Shown piece by piece: positions 1 to 8,050 of a stretch of 27,052 nucleotides of DNA. The notes below the pieces were generated by a model. It made no database searches. It saw only the letters and a list, made by a program, of their open reading frames with translations, and had not been told where the DNA came from. A program made the translations under genes and the position numbers. Source of the stretch: JAIXRY01 sp031972855 (GTDB lineage Bacteria > Patescibacteriota > Minisyncoccia > Phycocordibacterales > UBA9973); contig DALYDY010000008.1 in assembly GCA_031972855.1 (NCBI GenBank), positions 1 to 27,052 on the forward strand, given 5' to 3'. Numbering within the stretch: position 1 is the first letter of the stretch; each line of letters opens with the position of its first letter.

Positions 1-473
1 GTAACCTAACTTCTCAACTTTTTGCGAATGTATATATGGATGTTTTTGATCAATTCATGAAGCATGAGCTTAAGGTGAAATATTATGCGAGATACACTGA
101 TGACTTTGTGATAGTAAGTGAGAGCAAAGAATATCTTATACAACTACTACCAAAGATACGCTCTTTTCTAAAAGATAAATTACAAGTACAAATACATCCA
201 AAGAAAATCACTATTACCAAGTTTGGACGTGGTATTGATTATCTTGGATATGTACTGTTCCCGCACTTTACCTTAGTTCGTACTCGTACGAAAAAGCGTG
301 CACTTCGGAAGTTAAATGAAAAGATGTTGCTTTATAAACGAGAAGAAATTTCTAAGGACAAAGTACATGCAACACTTATGTCTTATCTCGGTGTTTTTTC
401 TCACGCAAATACACATAAGTTATCTTTGAAATTAAAGAATGACTATTTCTTTAATGTGAGTAATACTGACTAA
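1..473 (+). CDS. Reverse transcriptase, C-terminal part (cut by window edge)
   Basis: RNA-directed DNA polymerase whose N-terminal half lies left of the window. The frame is open from base 3, before the first ATG at 36, and reads N-L-T-S-Q-L-F-A-N-V-Y, the conserved LTSQ block, followed about 20 residues later by the catalytic Y-T-D-D-F box. After that come the HPKK motif, the LGY-x-L-F-PH motif and a thumb segment containing SYLGVFSHANT. The LTSQ block, LGY..FPH and SYLG..SHAN together resemble the reverse transcriptases of diversity-generating retroelements, which are common in CPR genomes. A group II intron or other bacterial RT lineage is the alternative. No maturase or HNH domain follows; the protein ends about 100 residues after the active site. 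No template/variable repeat pair was seen to the right, so any would lie outside the window. It converges on the res gene. Confidence 0.85.
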   Translation, partial: NLTSQLFANVYMDVFDQFMKHELKVKYYARYTDDFVIVSESKEYLIQLLPKIRSFLKDKLQVQIHPKKITITKFGRGIDYLGYVLFPHFTLVRTRTKKRALRKLNEKMLLYKREEISKDKVHATLMSYLGVFSHANTHKLSLKLKNDYFFNVSNTD

Positions 474-500
474 AAAAGTTCGACTATGCTTTTTATAGTC
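474..500 (-). terminator. Hairpin terminator between RT and res
   Basis: A 6-bp stem GACTAT/ATAGTC (482-487 and 495-500) is followed, reading the minus strand, by a run of T opposite the A-tract at 474-479. It fits a terminator for the mod-res operon. On the plus strand there is no clean T-tract, so termination of the RT transcript here is less certain. Confidence 0.5.
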
Positions 501-511
501 AGTCATATTAC

Positions 512-2815
512 TTAAAGTACATCTTTTAAGTTAAACCAACCGTTGAATGTATGGTTATATGAGTATGTTTTTCCGTTCTGAATTTTCCATCCATTTGGAC
601 CATCTTGTACAGCAATACCGCCAGACATTCCTTTTCTACCCTTAAGCCATTCTTGTAGTGCTTCAGCTTTATACTTTGTATCTTTTAATTCTGCAGTTAC
701 ACCTTTCTTTGTGTCTATAATCCAAATATCTTTTTCTGTTTTAATTATCCAATCAGGATAAAAAAGTTTTTCTTTGTTTTCATCTTCGTTGTAGTAAGAA
801 ATAGAAAAGTATTCACTTCCTGAATCGCCATTCTTGTACCACCATACAACGCTTTTATGTTCCTCTAAGAATTTAATAAATTCTTTCTCATTATCTTCAC
901 CTTTGTAGTCTTTTTCAATATAAAAAGGATGTAACGCAGATTTTTTAACTTTCATTTCTTCGTACTGATCTGTAAAGAATAGTGATTGTCGTGGAACTTC
1001 AATAGTTTCAATTCTTTTTGCACGCTCTGACTTCTTGTTTACTTCTTTTTCACGAACTGGACGATATGCTTCAAGAGCTTTACCAACTATTGGAGAAAGT
1101 ACGCTTGTTGTTTTAATTAAGTCGTTGACAATAATATTGTAAGTATTTTTTCTACCTATATCCATAGTTTCCATAAACCAAACATTAAGAGCTGTTTTTA
1201 ACTTACCCCATGAGCGCTCTGGTGCAAACTTCTTGTTCTCATCTACTTGTTTTGAGATAAGACTAAAGCAGTAAAGATTATAGAGTTTTTCAAGATCATT
1301 TTGTGATATCTCTTGATCATGACTACTTCCTTCAGAAAGTAACTCTTCTTTAAAATTATCGTAATCATCTATCTCAACACCAACAATAAGACCATTAGTA
1401 ACTTTCGGATCAATATCAATCCCTCCTTTTGAAATCTTTTTAATGCGGTCAGAGGATGGATCTCTCTCGGTAACGCTAAAATACTTGTTAGCAACTTGAG
1501 TAAATGTCTTCTGAAAACTATCACCTAAGTCGTTATAGTCAGAACGACTCATAAACACAGACTCAAGTTCAACTGGTTTTATTTCCTTTTTTCTCTCACT
1601 AGGATATATAGCAGGTCTATTACCTCCAAGAGTTTTTGCATAACCTGTGAGAACTTCATTACGTTTGTAATTAGTGTAAAGATACCCAAGGTTTAACTCT
1701 GGTTTTGCAAAATGAGTACCAAATGGCATACGCAAGATACGTCCAACTGTTTGAATTGCAAATGTTGGGTTCTTAATCTCACGGAACATTACCAAAACAC
1801 TTGCTCTCGGGCAGTCCCATCCTGTCGCCGCCGCTTGCTTGAAAAGCAAGAATGACACGGGCGATGTGTTGTTGGTAATATCCTCAAGGTTAACTTTATC
1901 TTCTGAAAGCCAAATAGCAATTTCATGATCAAAGACACCTTTTTCTTTGAGAGAGTTAATAATAAAATCTTGTTTTGTTATAACACTTGTAGTTTTATCT
2001 ACCTTGTCATCATTTGGAAGCTGAATAAGTACAAGAGGATTAATTTCAATACCTAGTTCTTTGTAGTATTTAGTAATTTCATTTCTTTTACGATATGCAA
2101 GAGAAACTAGTATTTCATCTTGATCGATTCCTTCGTAGTCTTCTGACTCTAAGTCTTCTTCTGTTTGAAAAATTATCTTTTCTTTAATAAGCCCTGCGTT
2201 TATTACATCTTCACGATTCACATCAACTGTAGCAAAACCAGTATTTTGTGGTGTAGCAGAAACACCAATAATAATTCTTGGTTTGATTATGTTTGTAATA
2301 AGATCACTTGCAAGAACAGTAGATGAAGCAATGTGTTCTTCGTCAATAATGAGCACCACCTCTCGCTTTAGGTTGTGAGTATTTTCTAAGTATTCATCAA
2401 AAGTAGTATTTGATTCTCCCTCTGTACGAAGTTTTCTATTTTCTTTTGCTTTTGAAACAACCTTTTGCCAGTTAATAAAAAAGACTCCGTTTTTAGGAAT
2501 TGAGCCATCTCGAAGATCATTCATGTCAACAAGAGGGTTTTCACTTGCTCCGCCGTAGTATGAAAAAAGTTTGTCTTTTGATTGCATTGCGAGAGAGTCA
2601 GAATTCGTTATCCATACAAAACCAACATCTCCATGAGAGAATCGTGGGTCAGCTACAATATCACGCAAGAACTGTGCCATCATGATTGTTTTTCCTGACC
2701 CCGTTGGAGATTTAAAGGTAAGATTTAAATTATGATCACCAAGTTTCCAAAGAGTGAGAAATTTTTCTTTGAGGTGTGCTATTGCAGTTTCTTGAAAGGG
2801 TTTAAGTGTAAACAT
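512..2815 (-). CDS. res: Type III restriction enzyme Res subunit (helicase-nuclease)
   Basis: 767-residue motor and cleavage subunit of a type III restriction system. It translocates on or senses DNA using ATP and cuts when two enzymes meet, working in complex with the Mod methyltransferase encoded just upstream. The N-terminal superfamily 2 helicase core has Walker A PTGSGKT at residues 37-43, motif II DEEH at 158-161, motif III SATP near 185, and motif VI QTVGRILRMP near 350. The C-terminus has a PD-(D/E)xK nuclease signature: PD at 687-688, then D701-T-K703. It is somewhat shorter than many Res proteins (around 900-1000 residues), but all core motifs are present and the frame is intact. 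It starts 5 bp after the mod stop, so the two are clearly cotranscribed. A stand-alone DEAD/DEAH helicase-nuclease is less likely given the linked methyltransferase. Confidence 0.88.
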   Translation of the reverse strand: MFTLKPFQETAIAHLKEKFLTLWKLGDHNLNLTFKSPTGSGKTIMMAQFLRDIVADPRFSHGDVGFVWITNSDSLAMQSKDKLFSYYGGASENPLVDMNDLRDGSIPKNGVFFINWQKVVSKAKENRKLRTEGESNTTFDEYLENTHNLKREVVLIIDEEHIASSTVLASDLITNIIKPRIIIGVSATPQNTGFATVDVNREDVINAGLIKEKIIFQTEEDLESEDYEGIDQDEILVSLAYRKRNEITKYYKELGIEINPLVLIQLPNDDKVDKTTSVITKQDFIINSLKEKGVFDHEIAIWLSEDKVNLEDITNNTSPVSFLLFKQAAATGWDCPRASVLVMFREIKNPTFAIQTVGRILRMPFGTHFAKPELNLGYLYTNYKRNEVLTGYAKTLGGNRPAIYPSERKKEIKPVELESVFMSRSDYNDLGDSFQKTFTQVANKYFSVTERDPSSDRIKKISKGGIDIDPKVTNGLIVGVEIDDYDNFKEELLSEGSSHDQEISQNDLEKLYNLYCFSLISKQVDENKKFAPERSWGKLKTALNVWFMETMDIGRKNTYNIIVNDLIKTTSVLSPIVGKALEAYRPVREKEVNKKSERAKRIETIEVPRQSLFFTDQYEEMKVKKSALHPFYIEKDYKGEDNEKEFIKFLEEHKSVVWWYKNGDSGSEYFSISYYNEDENKEKLFYPDWIIKTEKDIWIIDTKKGVTAELKDTKYKAEALQEWLKGRKGMSGGIAVQDGPNGWKIQNGKTYSYNHTFNGWFNLKDVL

Positions 2816-2820
2816 ATATT

Positions 2821-4530
2821 TTATAGGCGATTTATTTCCTTATACACTTCTAATATTGGCTCAGGAATATCTTCGACTTTGATATTCTTTGTACTGTACT
2901 CATTTCGGTATTCGTTCTTACCCCAACCGAAGATATAGAGAGTAGTTGGTGCTTTTTCCTTTTCAAGAAGATTAATCAGTTCTTGTAATTTATCTTTGTT
3001 TTCTTTGAAATAGATAGCAGTTACTTTTCCATTACCTTCGAATATTTGCCACCATTCGTTCTTCTCAACTTCATTAAGAGTGTCTTCACGAACTGCAATC
3101 ATTTCTCCTACTTGATAGGTGACTTTAATACGGGATTCATCAGAAATTTTATGTAATTTTTCTATATTTACTAAATCAGTTTTGTAGTACGACAAATTAC
3201 CGCCGAGGCCTTCGACTTTTTCTCCTTTCTTATTTGTGTAACCTTTGATTACTCTTTTAATTCGTTCGTACGTTACTTCCTCACAAATCTTATTTTCATT
3301 ATTAGTACAAAGTATAAATTTACGATTACCACCATCTTGCTTATTAAGTTCTAGTACCGCATGACCTGTTGTACCTGAGCCAGCGAAGAAATCTAGAACG
3401 ACAGAATTTTTATCTGAAGTTATTTTTAAAGAATCTTGAACCGCATAAAGTGATTTAGGAAAACTAAAACTATTTTTATCTAAAATCTTATCTAAAAGTT
3501 GAGTTCCGTATCTCGTAGCATTATATTTAGGATGAACCCAGTGAGTTTTAATTATCTGTTGTTCTCTATATTTTCTATAAATAATAGGTTTATTATCTTT
3601 TGTAATTACAAGAACTTCACCATTTTTTAAATTTTCTTCAAAAGTTTCCTTGCTTGTATTCCATGTTCTTTCTTGACCGCTTTCTGTTACGGGTAAGACT
3701 TCTATATATCCTTTTTGCTTTTCTAGAGAAATTTCTTTTGTTTTTAAATCAACATAAATAGGATACCAACCATTTGGTTTGTTTGCCCTTAAACTAACAT
3801 CACCGCCTCCACGTCTTAAATATTCTTCAAGTCTATATCTACCCAATGAATCTTCAAGATCAAACTTCTGGGAACTTTCTTCATCTAGTGGAATATTTTT
3901 TATTCTTCCAAATATTTCATTTTTTGAATAATATAAATAATATTCATTAGTTGGGTTAATTGATTTAGAAAATTGTCTTCCTTCTGGTTTATGGACAACA
4001 GTAATAATTCCTGTTCTGTTATTTTCTCCAAAAACTTCATCACACAAAGTTCCTAAATAAAATAACTCATAATGATCTATCGCAATTATAATAAAACCTT
4101 TTTCTGAAAGTAAGCTTTTTGCAAGTAGTAATCTGTTTCTAATAAAAGAAATCCATTTACTATGTCTCCATTGATCATTAGAGTCTACATAATCATTATT
4201 GTATCTCCAATCTGTTGAGCCAGTGTTATAAGGTGGATCAATATAAATAACATCAATCTTTCCTTTATGGGTATAGTTCAAAACAGAAAGAGCATGGTAA
4301 TTATCTCCTTCAATAAGAAGGTTATCTTGGGTAAAATTATCTTTTATGATCTTTCTATTTTTAACCTCTTTGAGCACAGGGACGTTTTCTGTACATTGCA
4401 AAACAACATCTTCTGGTTTATCTTCCCAGACGAGTCCAAATTTCTTTCTTGATTTGAGTTGCTTGTTCTCATTTTCAAGTTCTTTAATACGAGCAATAAG
4501 CTCTTGTGGTGAGTTTGTGTTTGATGACAT
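2821..4530 (-). CDS. mod: Type III DNA adenine methyltransferase Mod
   Basis: 569-residue beta-class N6-adenine methyltransferase. It supplies sequence recognition for the restriction complex and protects host DNA by methylating one strand of the site. The catalytic motif IV DPPY is at residues 98-101 and precedes the S-adenosylmethionine-binding FAGSGTTGH at 382-390; this order defines the beta class. About 280 residues between them, less conserved in appearance, should hold the target recognition domain. Residues 8-30 form a short charged coiled coil (KELENENKQLK), common at the N-terminus of Mod proteins. Mod is the first gene of the operon and res follows after 5 bp. The region upstream (4533-4704) is occupied by a structured inverted repeat that could be the mod leader, the site of rec1, or both. 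No frameshift or simple repeat suggesting phase variation was seen. Confidence 0.92.
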   Translation of the reverse strand: MSSNTNSPQELIARIKELENENKQLKSRKKFGLVWEDKPEDVVLQCTENVPVLKEVKNRKIIKDNFTQDNLLIEGDNYHALSVLNYTHKGKIDVIYIDPPYNTGSTDWRYNNDYVDSNDQWRHSKWISFIRNRLLLAKSLLSEKGFIIIAIDHYELFYLGTLCDEVFGENNRTGIITVVHKPEGRQFSKSINPTNEYYLYYSKNEIFGRIKNIPLDEESSQKFDLEDSLGRYRLEEYLRRGGGDVSLRANKPNGWYPIYVDLKTKEISLEKQKGYIEVLPVTESGQERTWNTSKETFEENLKNGEVLVITKDNKPIIYRKYREQQIIKTHWVHPKYNATRYGTQLLDKILDKNSFSFPKSLYAVQDSLKITSDKNSVVLDFFAGSGTTGHAVLELNKQDGGNRKFILCTNNENKICEEVTYERIKRVIKGYTNKKGEKVEGLGGNLSYYKTDLVNIEKLHKISDESRIKVTYQVGEMIAVREDTLNEVEKNEWWQIFEGNGKVTAIYFKENKDKLQELINLLEKEKAPTTLYIFGWGKNEYRNEYSTKNIKVEDIPEPILEVYKEINRL

Positions 4531-4532
4531 AG

Positions 4533-4704
4533 GGTAGACGTCTATGCCTCAGCTTAATACCAAAAATGGGTAGCCGAGTGTCTACCCATAACTAGAGTCG
4601 CGAGGATTCCAATCATGGAACTCAGCTACCCGTTTCTGTCCACGATTGGATACAGAAAGCGGATAGCCTTGCGACTTTTTAAAAACTAATTATGGGTAGA
4701 CATT
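4533..4704. repeat. Nested inverted repeat between mod and recombinase 1
   Basis: The 242-bp gap between mod and rec1 is dominated by nested dyads. The outer arms 4577-4595 and 4686-4704 pair at 17 of 19 positions, the next arms 4596-4605 and 4667-4676 at 9 of 10 (AGTCGC.AGG), and the inner arms 4609-4618 and 4640-4649 at 9 of 10 (CCAATC.TGG). The octamer GGGTAGAC or its shorter core GGGTAG recurs at 4533, 4568, 4578-4585 (inverted), 4625 (inverted, partial) and 4694. The position directly upstream of the recombinase and the similar architecture upstream of rec2 suggest a recombination or autoregulatory site. A structured 5' leader of mod is the alternative. Confidence 0.6.
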
Positions 4705-4820
4705 AGTAATAATAGCATAAAAACATTGTTAAATAAAGTCTTATCGATATTTAGTTACCAACAACTAGCCATTTGAGACGCCTAGACTTCCTTGGGTGTT
4801 TGCGTCATCAATATAGTTGT

Positions 4821-6146
4821 ATGAAAACAACAGCACCAATTGGCTACGAAATGCCACAAGTAGCCCAAATAACAACAAAAGTTAGATATTGTCTCTATGC
4901 TCGTAAATCAACCGAATCAGAAGAGCGACAAGTCTTGTCTATTGATTCCCAAGTAAAAGAAATGCTTGAGCTTGCCGAACGTGATGGATTAGAAGTCGTA
5001 GAAATACGAAGAGAATCTCATAGTGCAAAAGAATCAGGACAACGACCTGTATATAAAGAAATTTTAGAAGATGTACGAAGAGGAAGATTTAACGGAATCC
5101 TCACATGGGCACCCGATCGTCTTTCTCGTAACGCAGGAGACTTAGGAAGTATTGTTGATCTCATGGATCAACAACTTCTCATGGAAATTCGTACTTACGG
5201 ACAACAATTTAAAAACTCACCAAACGAAAAGTTCCTTTTAATGATTCTCTGTTCTCAAGCAAAACTTGAAAACGACAACAAGAGTATTAACGTAAAGCGA
5301 GGATTACGAACGAGAGTAGAAATGGGATTATGGCCTGGTCCTGCTCCAACAGGCTACATGAAAGAAAAACGAATGGATAGAAAGTGCGAAACACTTCTTG
5401 ATCCAGAACGAGCACCGATCATAAAGAAGATGTTTGAGAAAGTAGCGTATGAACATTGGAGCGGTAGAAAAATCTACAATTGGCTCAAATTTGATTTAAA
5501 CCTCAGAACCGCTGTAGGAAAGAAACATCTTAGTTTAGGGAATATTTATAAGGTTTTAGACAATACTTTCTATTACGGCGTTTTTGAGTATCCGAGAAAA
5601 TCTGGCAACTGGTACACAGGAAAGCATGAGTCGATAGTTTCCAAGGAATTGTTTGATCTGGTTCAAGCACAGATAAAAAGTAATGTGTTGAGGGTTGAAA
5701 ACAAAGAGTTCGCCTTTACCAAAATGATGACCTGCGGATTATGCGGTTCGGGAATATCGGCAGACGAGAAATTCAAGAAACTTAAGAATGGCGGTGTTGC
5801 TCGATATGTTTATTACGGTTGTACCAAGGCGCGCGGGGTGGATTGCAAATGTGGCTATACAGAAGAGAAAGAGGTACTAAAGCAGTTCAATGAGTTGATT
5901 GAAAAAATCAATCTGAAGGAGATAGAAGTCAAAGAAAAGATCAAGGATGATGTTGAGCGATTTTCCAAACTACAAAAATTTCTTTTGGGAACCAGGGAAA
6001 AAATCAGTACCGACAGCGTCGATGTTCGAGGATATGCAAAATTTGTCTTAAAAGAAGGAAGTGATATTGAGAAGAGAGAACTGCTTGGATGTTTGAAGAG
6101 CAAAATCTGTTTGGCGAACAAAAAGATTACCCTCAAAGAGATATAG
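4821..6146 (+). CDS. Large serine recombinase (rec1)
   Basis: Site-specific recombinase that cuts and rejoins DNA through a phosphoserine link. With the start at 4821 (441 residues) the catalytic motif is YARKS with Ser30. The resolvase domain spans roughly residues 20-170 and contains WAPDRLSRNAGDLG, and the PF07508-type recombinase domain spans roughly 185-290. A zinc ribbon (CGLCG, then GCTKARGVDCKCG) lies near 305-350, and a short charged helical tail follows. An in-frame TTG at 4773 and an ATG at 4851 are alternative starts; 4821 is the first ATG, and no Shine-Dalgarno sequence decides between them. The sequence style (RKSTESEERQ) is the common CPR serine recombinase type. The upstream nested inverted repeat may be its target. 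No obvious phage or transposon cargo is attached; the genes downstream look metabolic. It may be a domesticated or remnant integrase. Confidence 0.9.
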   Translation: MKTTAPIGYEMPQVAQITTKVRYCLYARKSTESEERQVLSIDSQVKEMLELAERDGLEVVEIRRESHSAKESGQRPVYKEILEDVRRGRFNGILTWAPDRLSRNAGDLGSIVDLMDQQLLMEIRTYGQQFKNSPNEKFLLMILCSQAKLENDNKSINVKRGLRTRVEMGLWPGPAPTGYMKEKRMDRKCETLLDPERAPIIKKMFEKVAYEHWSGRKIYNWLKFDLNLRTAVGKKHLSLGNIYKVLDNTFYYGVFEYPRKSGNWYTGKHESIVSKELFDLVQAQIKSNVLRVENKEFAFTKMMTCGLCGSGISADEKFKKLKNGGVARYVYYGCTKARGVDCKCGYTEEKEVLKQFNELIEKINLKEIEVKEKIKDDVERFSKLQKFLLGTREKISTDSVDVRGYAKFVLKEGSDIEKRELLGCLKSKICLANKKITLKEI

Positions 6147-6163
6147 AGAAAATATCCTGAAAA

Positions 6164-6172
6164 TGGTAAAAT
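6164..6172 (+). promoter_or_regulatory. Extended -10 promoter directly before the hydrolase gene
   Basis: TGGTAAAAT is an extended -10 element whose last base lies 6 nt before the ATG at 6179. Transcription would start about at the ATG, giving a leaderless or nearly leaderless mRNA. The same context, AAAATGnTAAAATAGC, occurs before the gene at 11957. Confidence 0.6.
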
Positions 6173-6178
6173 AGCTTT

Positions 6179-6733
6179 ATGAAAAAAGTTTTCTTAATTC
6201 ATGGTTTTCAAGGAAGTCCTAACGGTGGTTGGCGACCTTGGCTTATGGCTGAACTAGAAAAACAAGATGTCTATGCTTGTGCTCTTTCTATGCAAAATCC
6301 TGATGAGCCGATTCTCTCTGAATGGTTAGAGGAAATAAAAAGGCATATTGATAAGAATTTAAACGATGATATTTATCTTGTTGGTCACAGTTTGGGTGGT
6401 ACTGCTATTCTTCGATACCTTGAACATTTTGATTCTCCAAATCTCAAAGGTGTCATCGTTGCATCTGCTCCATGTCATCAAAACACAAATGATAAAATAG
6501 CTAATTTTCTCCATACAAATTTCAAATGGGAAGTAATGAAAAATAAAGTGGATCATATAGCTGTAATTCATGGAGACAATGATCCAAATGTTCCAGTGTC
6601 TGATGCAGAAGAAATAGCAAGACAGCTTGATGGAAAACTTATTCTTATACCAAACGGGAAGCATTTGAATGGATCAGCAGGATTTACAGAACTACCTGAA
6701 GCATTATCAATACTAAATGAAATGATAAAATAA
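6179..6733 (+). CDS. Alpha/beta hydrolase, RBBP9/YdeN type
   Basis: 184-residue cytoplasmic serine hydrolase. The oxyanion region FLIHGFQGSPNGGW is at residues 5-18, the nucleophile elbow GHSLGG places Ser71, the acid is Asp135 within HGDNDPNVP, and the base is His162 in NGKHLN. The catalytic triad is complete. Small size with no lid domain and the HGDND..P..GKH pattern fit the RBBP9/YdeN family of small hydrolases, whose physiological substrates are mostly unknown. It is the first gene of a tight plus-strand run: the Nudix ATG follows 1 nt after its stop. The promoter abuts the start codon. The substrate cannot be deduced from the sequence. Confidence 0.87.
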   Translation: MKKVFLIHGFQGSPNGGWRPWLMAELEKQDVYACALSMQNPDEPILSEWLEEIKRHIDKNLNDDIYLVGHSLGGTAILRYLEHFDSPNLKGVIVASAPCHQNTNDKIANFLHTNFKWEVMKNKVDHIAVIHGDNDPNVPVSDAEEIARQLDGKLILIPNGKHLNGSAGFTELPEALSILNEMIK

Positions 6734-6734
6734 T

Positions 6735-7322
6735 ATGAATATTCAACGCCCAAAATCAAAGCAACCAATTCCAGAAAACGCACAGTGTGTTTTTAAGGGT
6801 AAAGTGTTTGATACATACCAATGGGAGCAATCCATGTACGATGGCACAACCAAAACTTTTGAGAAACTAAAGAGACCAGATACAGTCGTTGTATTTCCTG
6901 TACTCGATAATGGAAACATCTTACTTACAAAACAAGAACAACCAGGTAAAGAACAATTCATCGGTGCCTGCGGTGGTCGTGTTGAAGAAGGAGAAGATAT
7001 TCTAGAATCAGCAAAACGAGAATTCCTCGAAGAGACTGGATATGAAGCATCTGAATACATCCTCTGGAAATCAGAGCATCCTGCCTCAAAAATTGATTGG
7101 GTCGTGTATTTCTTTATCGCGAAGGGGTGCAAGAAAGTATCCGACCAAGCACTTGATGGTGGAGAGAAAATTGAGTTGAAGGAAGTCACATTTGATGAGC
7201 TACTTCAGATTGGTCGTGACAAAACATTTGGAGAAAGAGAAATTGTTCCAGACATCTATGAAGCATTACTCGACCCTGCAAAATACGCAGAACTTAAACA
7301 ACTATTTGCGCCACTTTCATAA
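6735..7322 (+). CDS. Nudix hydrolase, ADP-ribose pyrophosphatase-like
   Basis: 195-residue Nudix enzyme that hydrolyses a nucleoside diphosphate linked to another moiety. The Nudix box is intact at residues 81-103: Gly81, Glu87, R95-E-F-L-E-E100 and Gly102 follow the GX5EX7REUXEEXGU pattern, with the glutamates that bind magnesium. The preceding strand VVVFPVLDNGNILLTKQEQPG and overall length match ADP-ribose/NDP-sugar pyrophosphatases (NUDT5/NudF-like) better than MutT, but specificity is not established here. It follows the hydrolase stop after 1 nt and precedes the HAD-like gene by 1 nt, so the three are translated from one message. A role in clearing damaged or toxic nucleotides is an inference. 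Confidence 0.9.
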   Translation: MNIQRPKSKQPIPENAQCVFKGKVFDTYQWEQSMYDGTTKTFEKLKRPDTVVVFPVLDNGNILLTKQEQPGKEQFIGACGGRVEEGEDILESAKREFLEETGYEASEYILWKSEHPASKIDWVVYFFIAKGCKKVSDQALDGGEKIELKEVTFDELLQIGRDKTFGEREIVPDIYEALLDPAKYAELKQLFAPLS

Positions 7323-7323
7323 T

Positions 7324-7719
7324 ATGAAAACAATACTTGTAGATGCAGTAAATACATCAATCATAAAAAATGAAATTGGAAACTTTGTACAAAATAAAGC
7401 ACTATTTGAGCTACTTGAAACATATCCAAATCCAAAACTTATCGTGACTAATGCAAATGATGAGCAGATGGTTCAATTCGGATTAAATACTGTGCCGTAT
7501 CCAGTATTTACTATGAAGCATGCTCCAGATAAACCAGATCCATTATATTTTAAGACACTGCTTGAACGGCATAATTTAACCACTACAGATGTTGTGTATT
7601 TCGAACACAATCAAGACGCGGTGAATTCGGCAAAATCATTAGGTGTCGTGACTTACAACTACAACAAAGATACAAAAGATTTAATTGCACTTAAACAGTT
7701 TTTAGATTTGAGTCTTTAA
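7324..7719 (+). CDS. HAD-superfamily-like protein with degenerate active site
   Basis: 131-residue protein starting at the ATG 1 nt after the Nudix stop; an in-frame upstream start inside the Nudix gene is unlikely. It shows a minimal HAD fold pattern. Motif I is ILVDAVNT, in which the usual DxDxT keeps the first Asp but has Val in place of the second. Motif II is IVTNAN, the KPDP Lys motif is present, and motif IV is VVYFEHNQDAVNSAKSLGV, with Glu-His where Asp-Asp is usual. No large cap domain fits within the length. Phosphatase activity is doubtful because the general acid/base Asp and a metal ligand are missing. It may be a binding or regulatory protein, or an enzyme of altered chemistry. 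It stays in the operon, with the next gene 4 nt downstream. Confidence 0.65.
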   Translation: MKTILVDAVNTSIIKNEIGNFVQNKALFELLETYPNPKLIVTNANDEQMVQFGLNTVPYPVFTMKHAPDKPDPLYFKTLLERHNLTTTDVVYFEHNQDAVNSAKSLGVVTYNYNKDTKDLIALKQFLDLSL

Positions 7720-7723
7720 TGAT

Positions 7724-8050
7724 ATGCAATCACAAAATGTAAAACTTATTATATTTACACCACTAACTCACACGGATATTGTCCGTGAGACACTTGGCAA
7801 TGCAGGTGCAGGTAAAATTGGAAATTATGATTTTTGTTCTTTTTCTACAAAAGGTGTAGGTCGATTTCGTGGTAACGAAAATTCAAATCCTTCTGTTGGT
7901 CAATCTGGTAAATATGAATCTGTTGAGGAAGAAAAAATTGAGGTTGTGGTTCCTAGAATTATTTTAAAAAATGTAATTGAGGCAGTTAAAAAAGTTCATC
8001 CATATGAGGAAATGGCTTTTGATGTTTACGTAATTGAAGATCATGAGTAA
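7724..8050 (+). CDS. YqfO/NIF3-like PII-type domain protein
   Basis: 108-residue protein resembling the stand-alone version of the PII/CutA-like insert domain of NIF3 proteins (YqfO family, COG3323). Recognised features are a first strand KLIIFTP, the stretch NAGAGKIGNYDFCSFSTKGVGRF (residues about 26-48), the N-P-S-V-G loop, and the C-terminal signature VHPYEEMAFDVY near residue 91. The family forms trimeric or hexameric ferredoxin-like assemblies; its molecular role is unknown, though many members are encoded with or fused to dinuclear metal hydrolases. It lies 4 nt after the HAD-like gene and overlaps the next gene by 8 nt (ATGAGTAA), so translational coupling is likely. Confidence 0.75.
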   Translation: MQSQNVKLIIFTPLTHTDIVRETLGNAGAGKIGNYDFCSFSTKGVGRFRGNENSNPSVGQSGKYESVEEEKIEVVVPRIILKNVIEAVKKVHPYEEMAFDVYVIEDHE

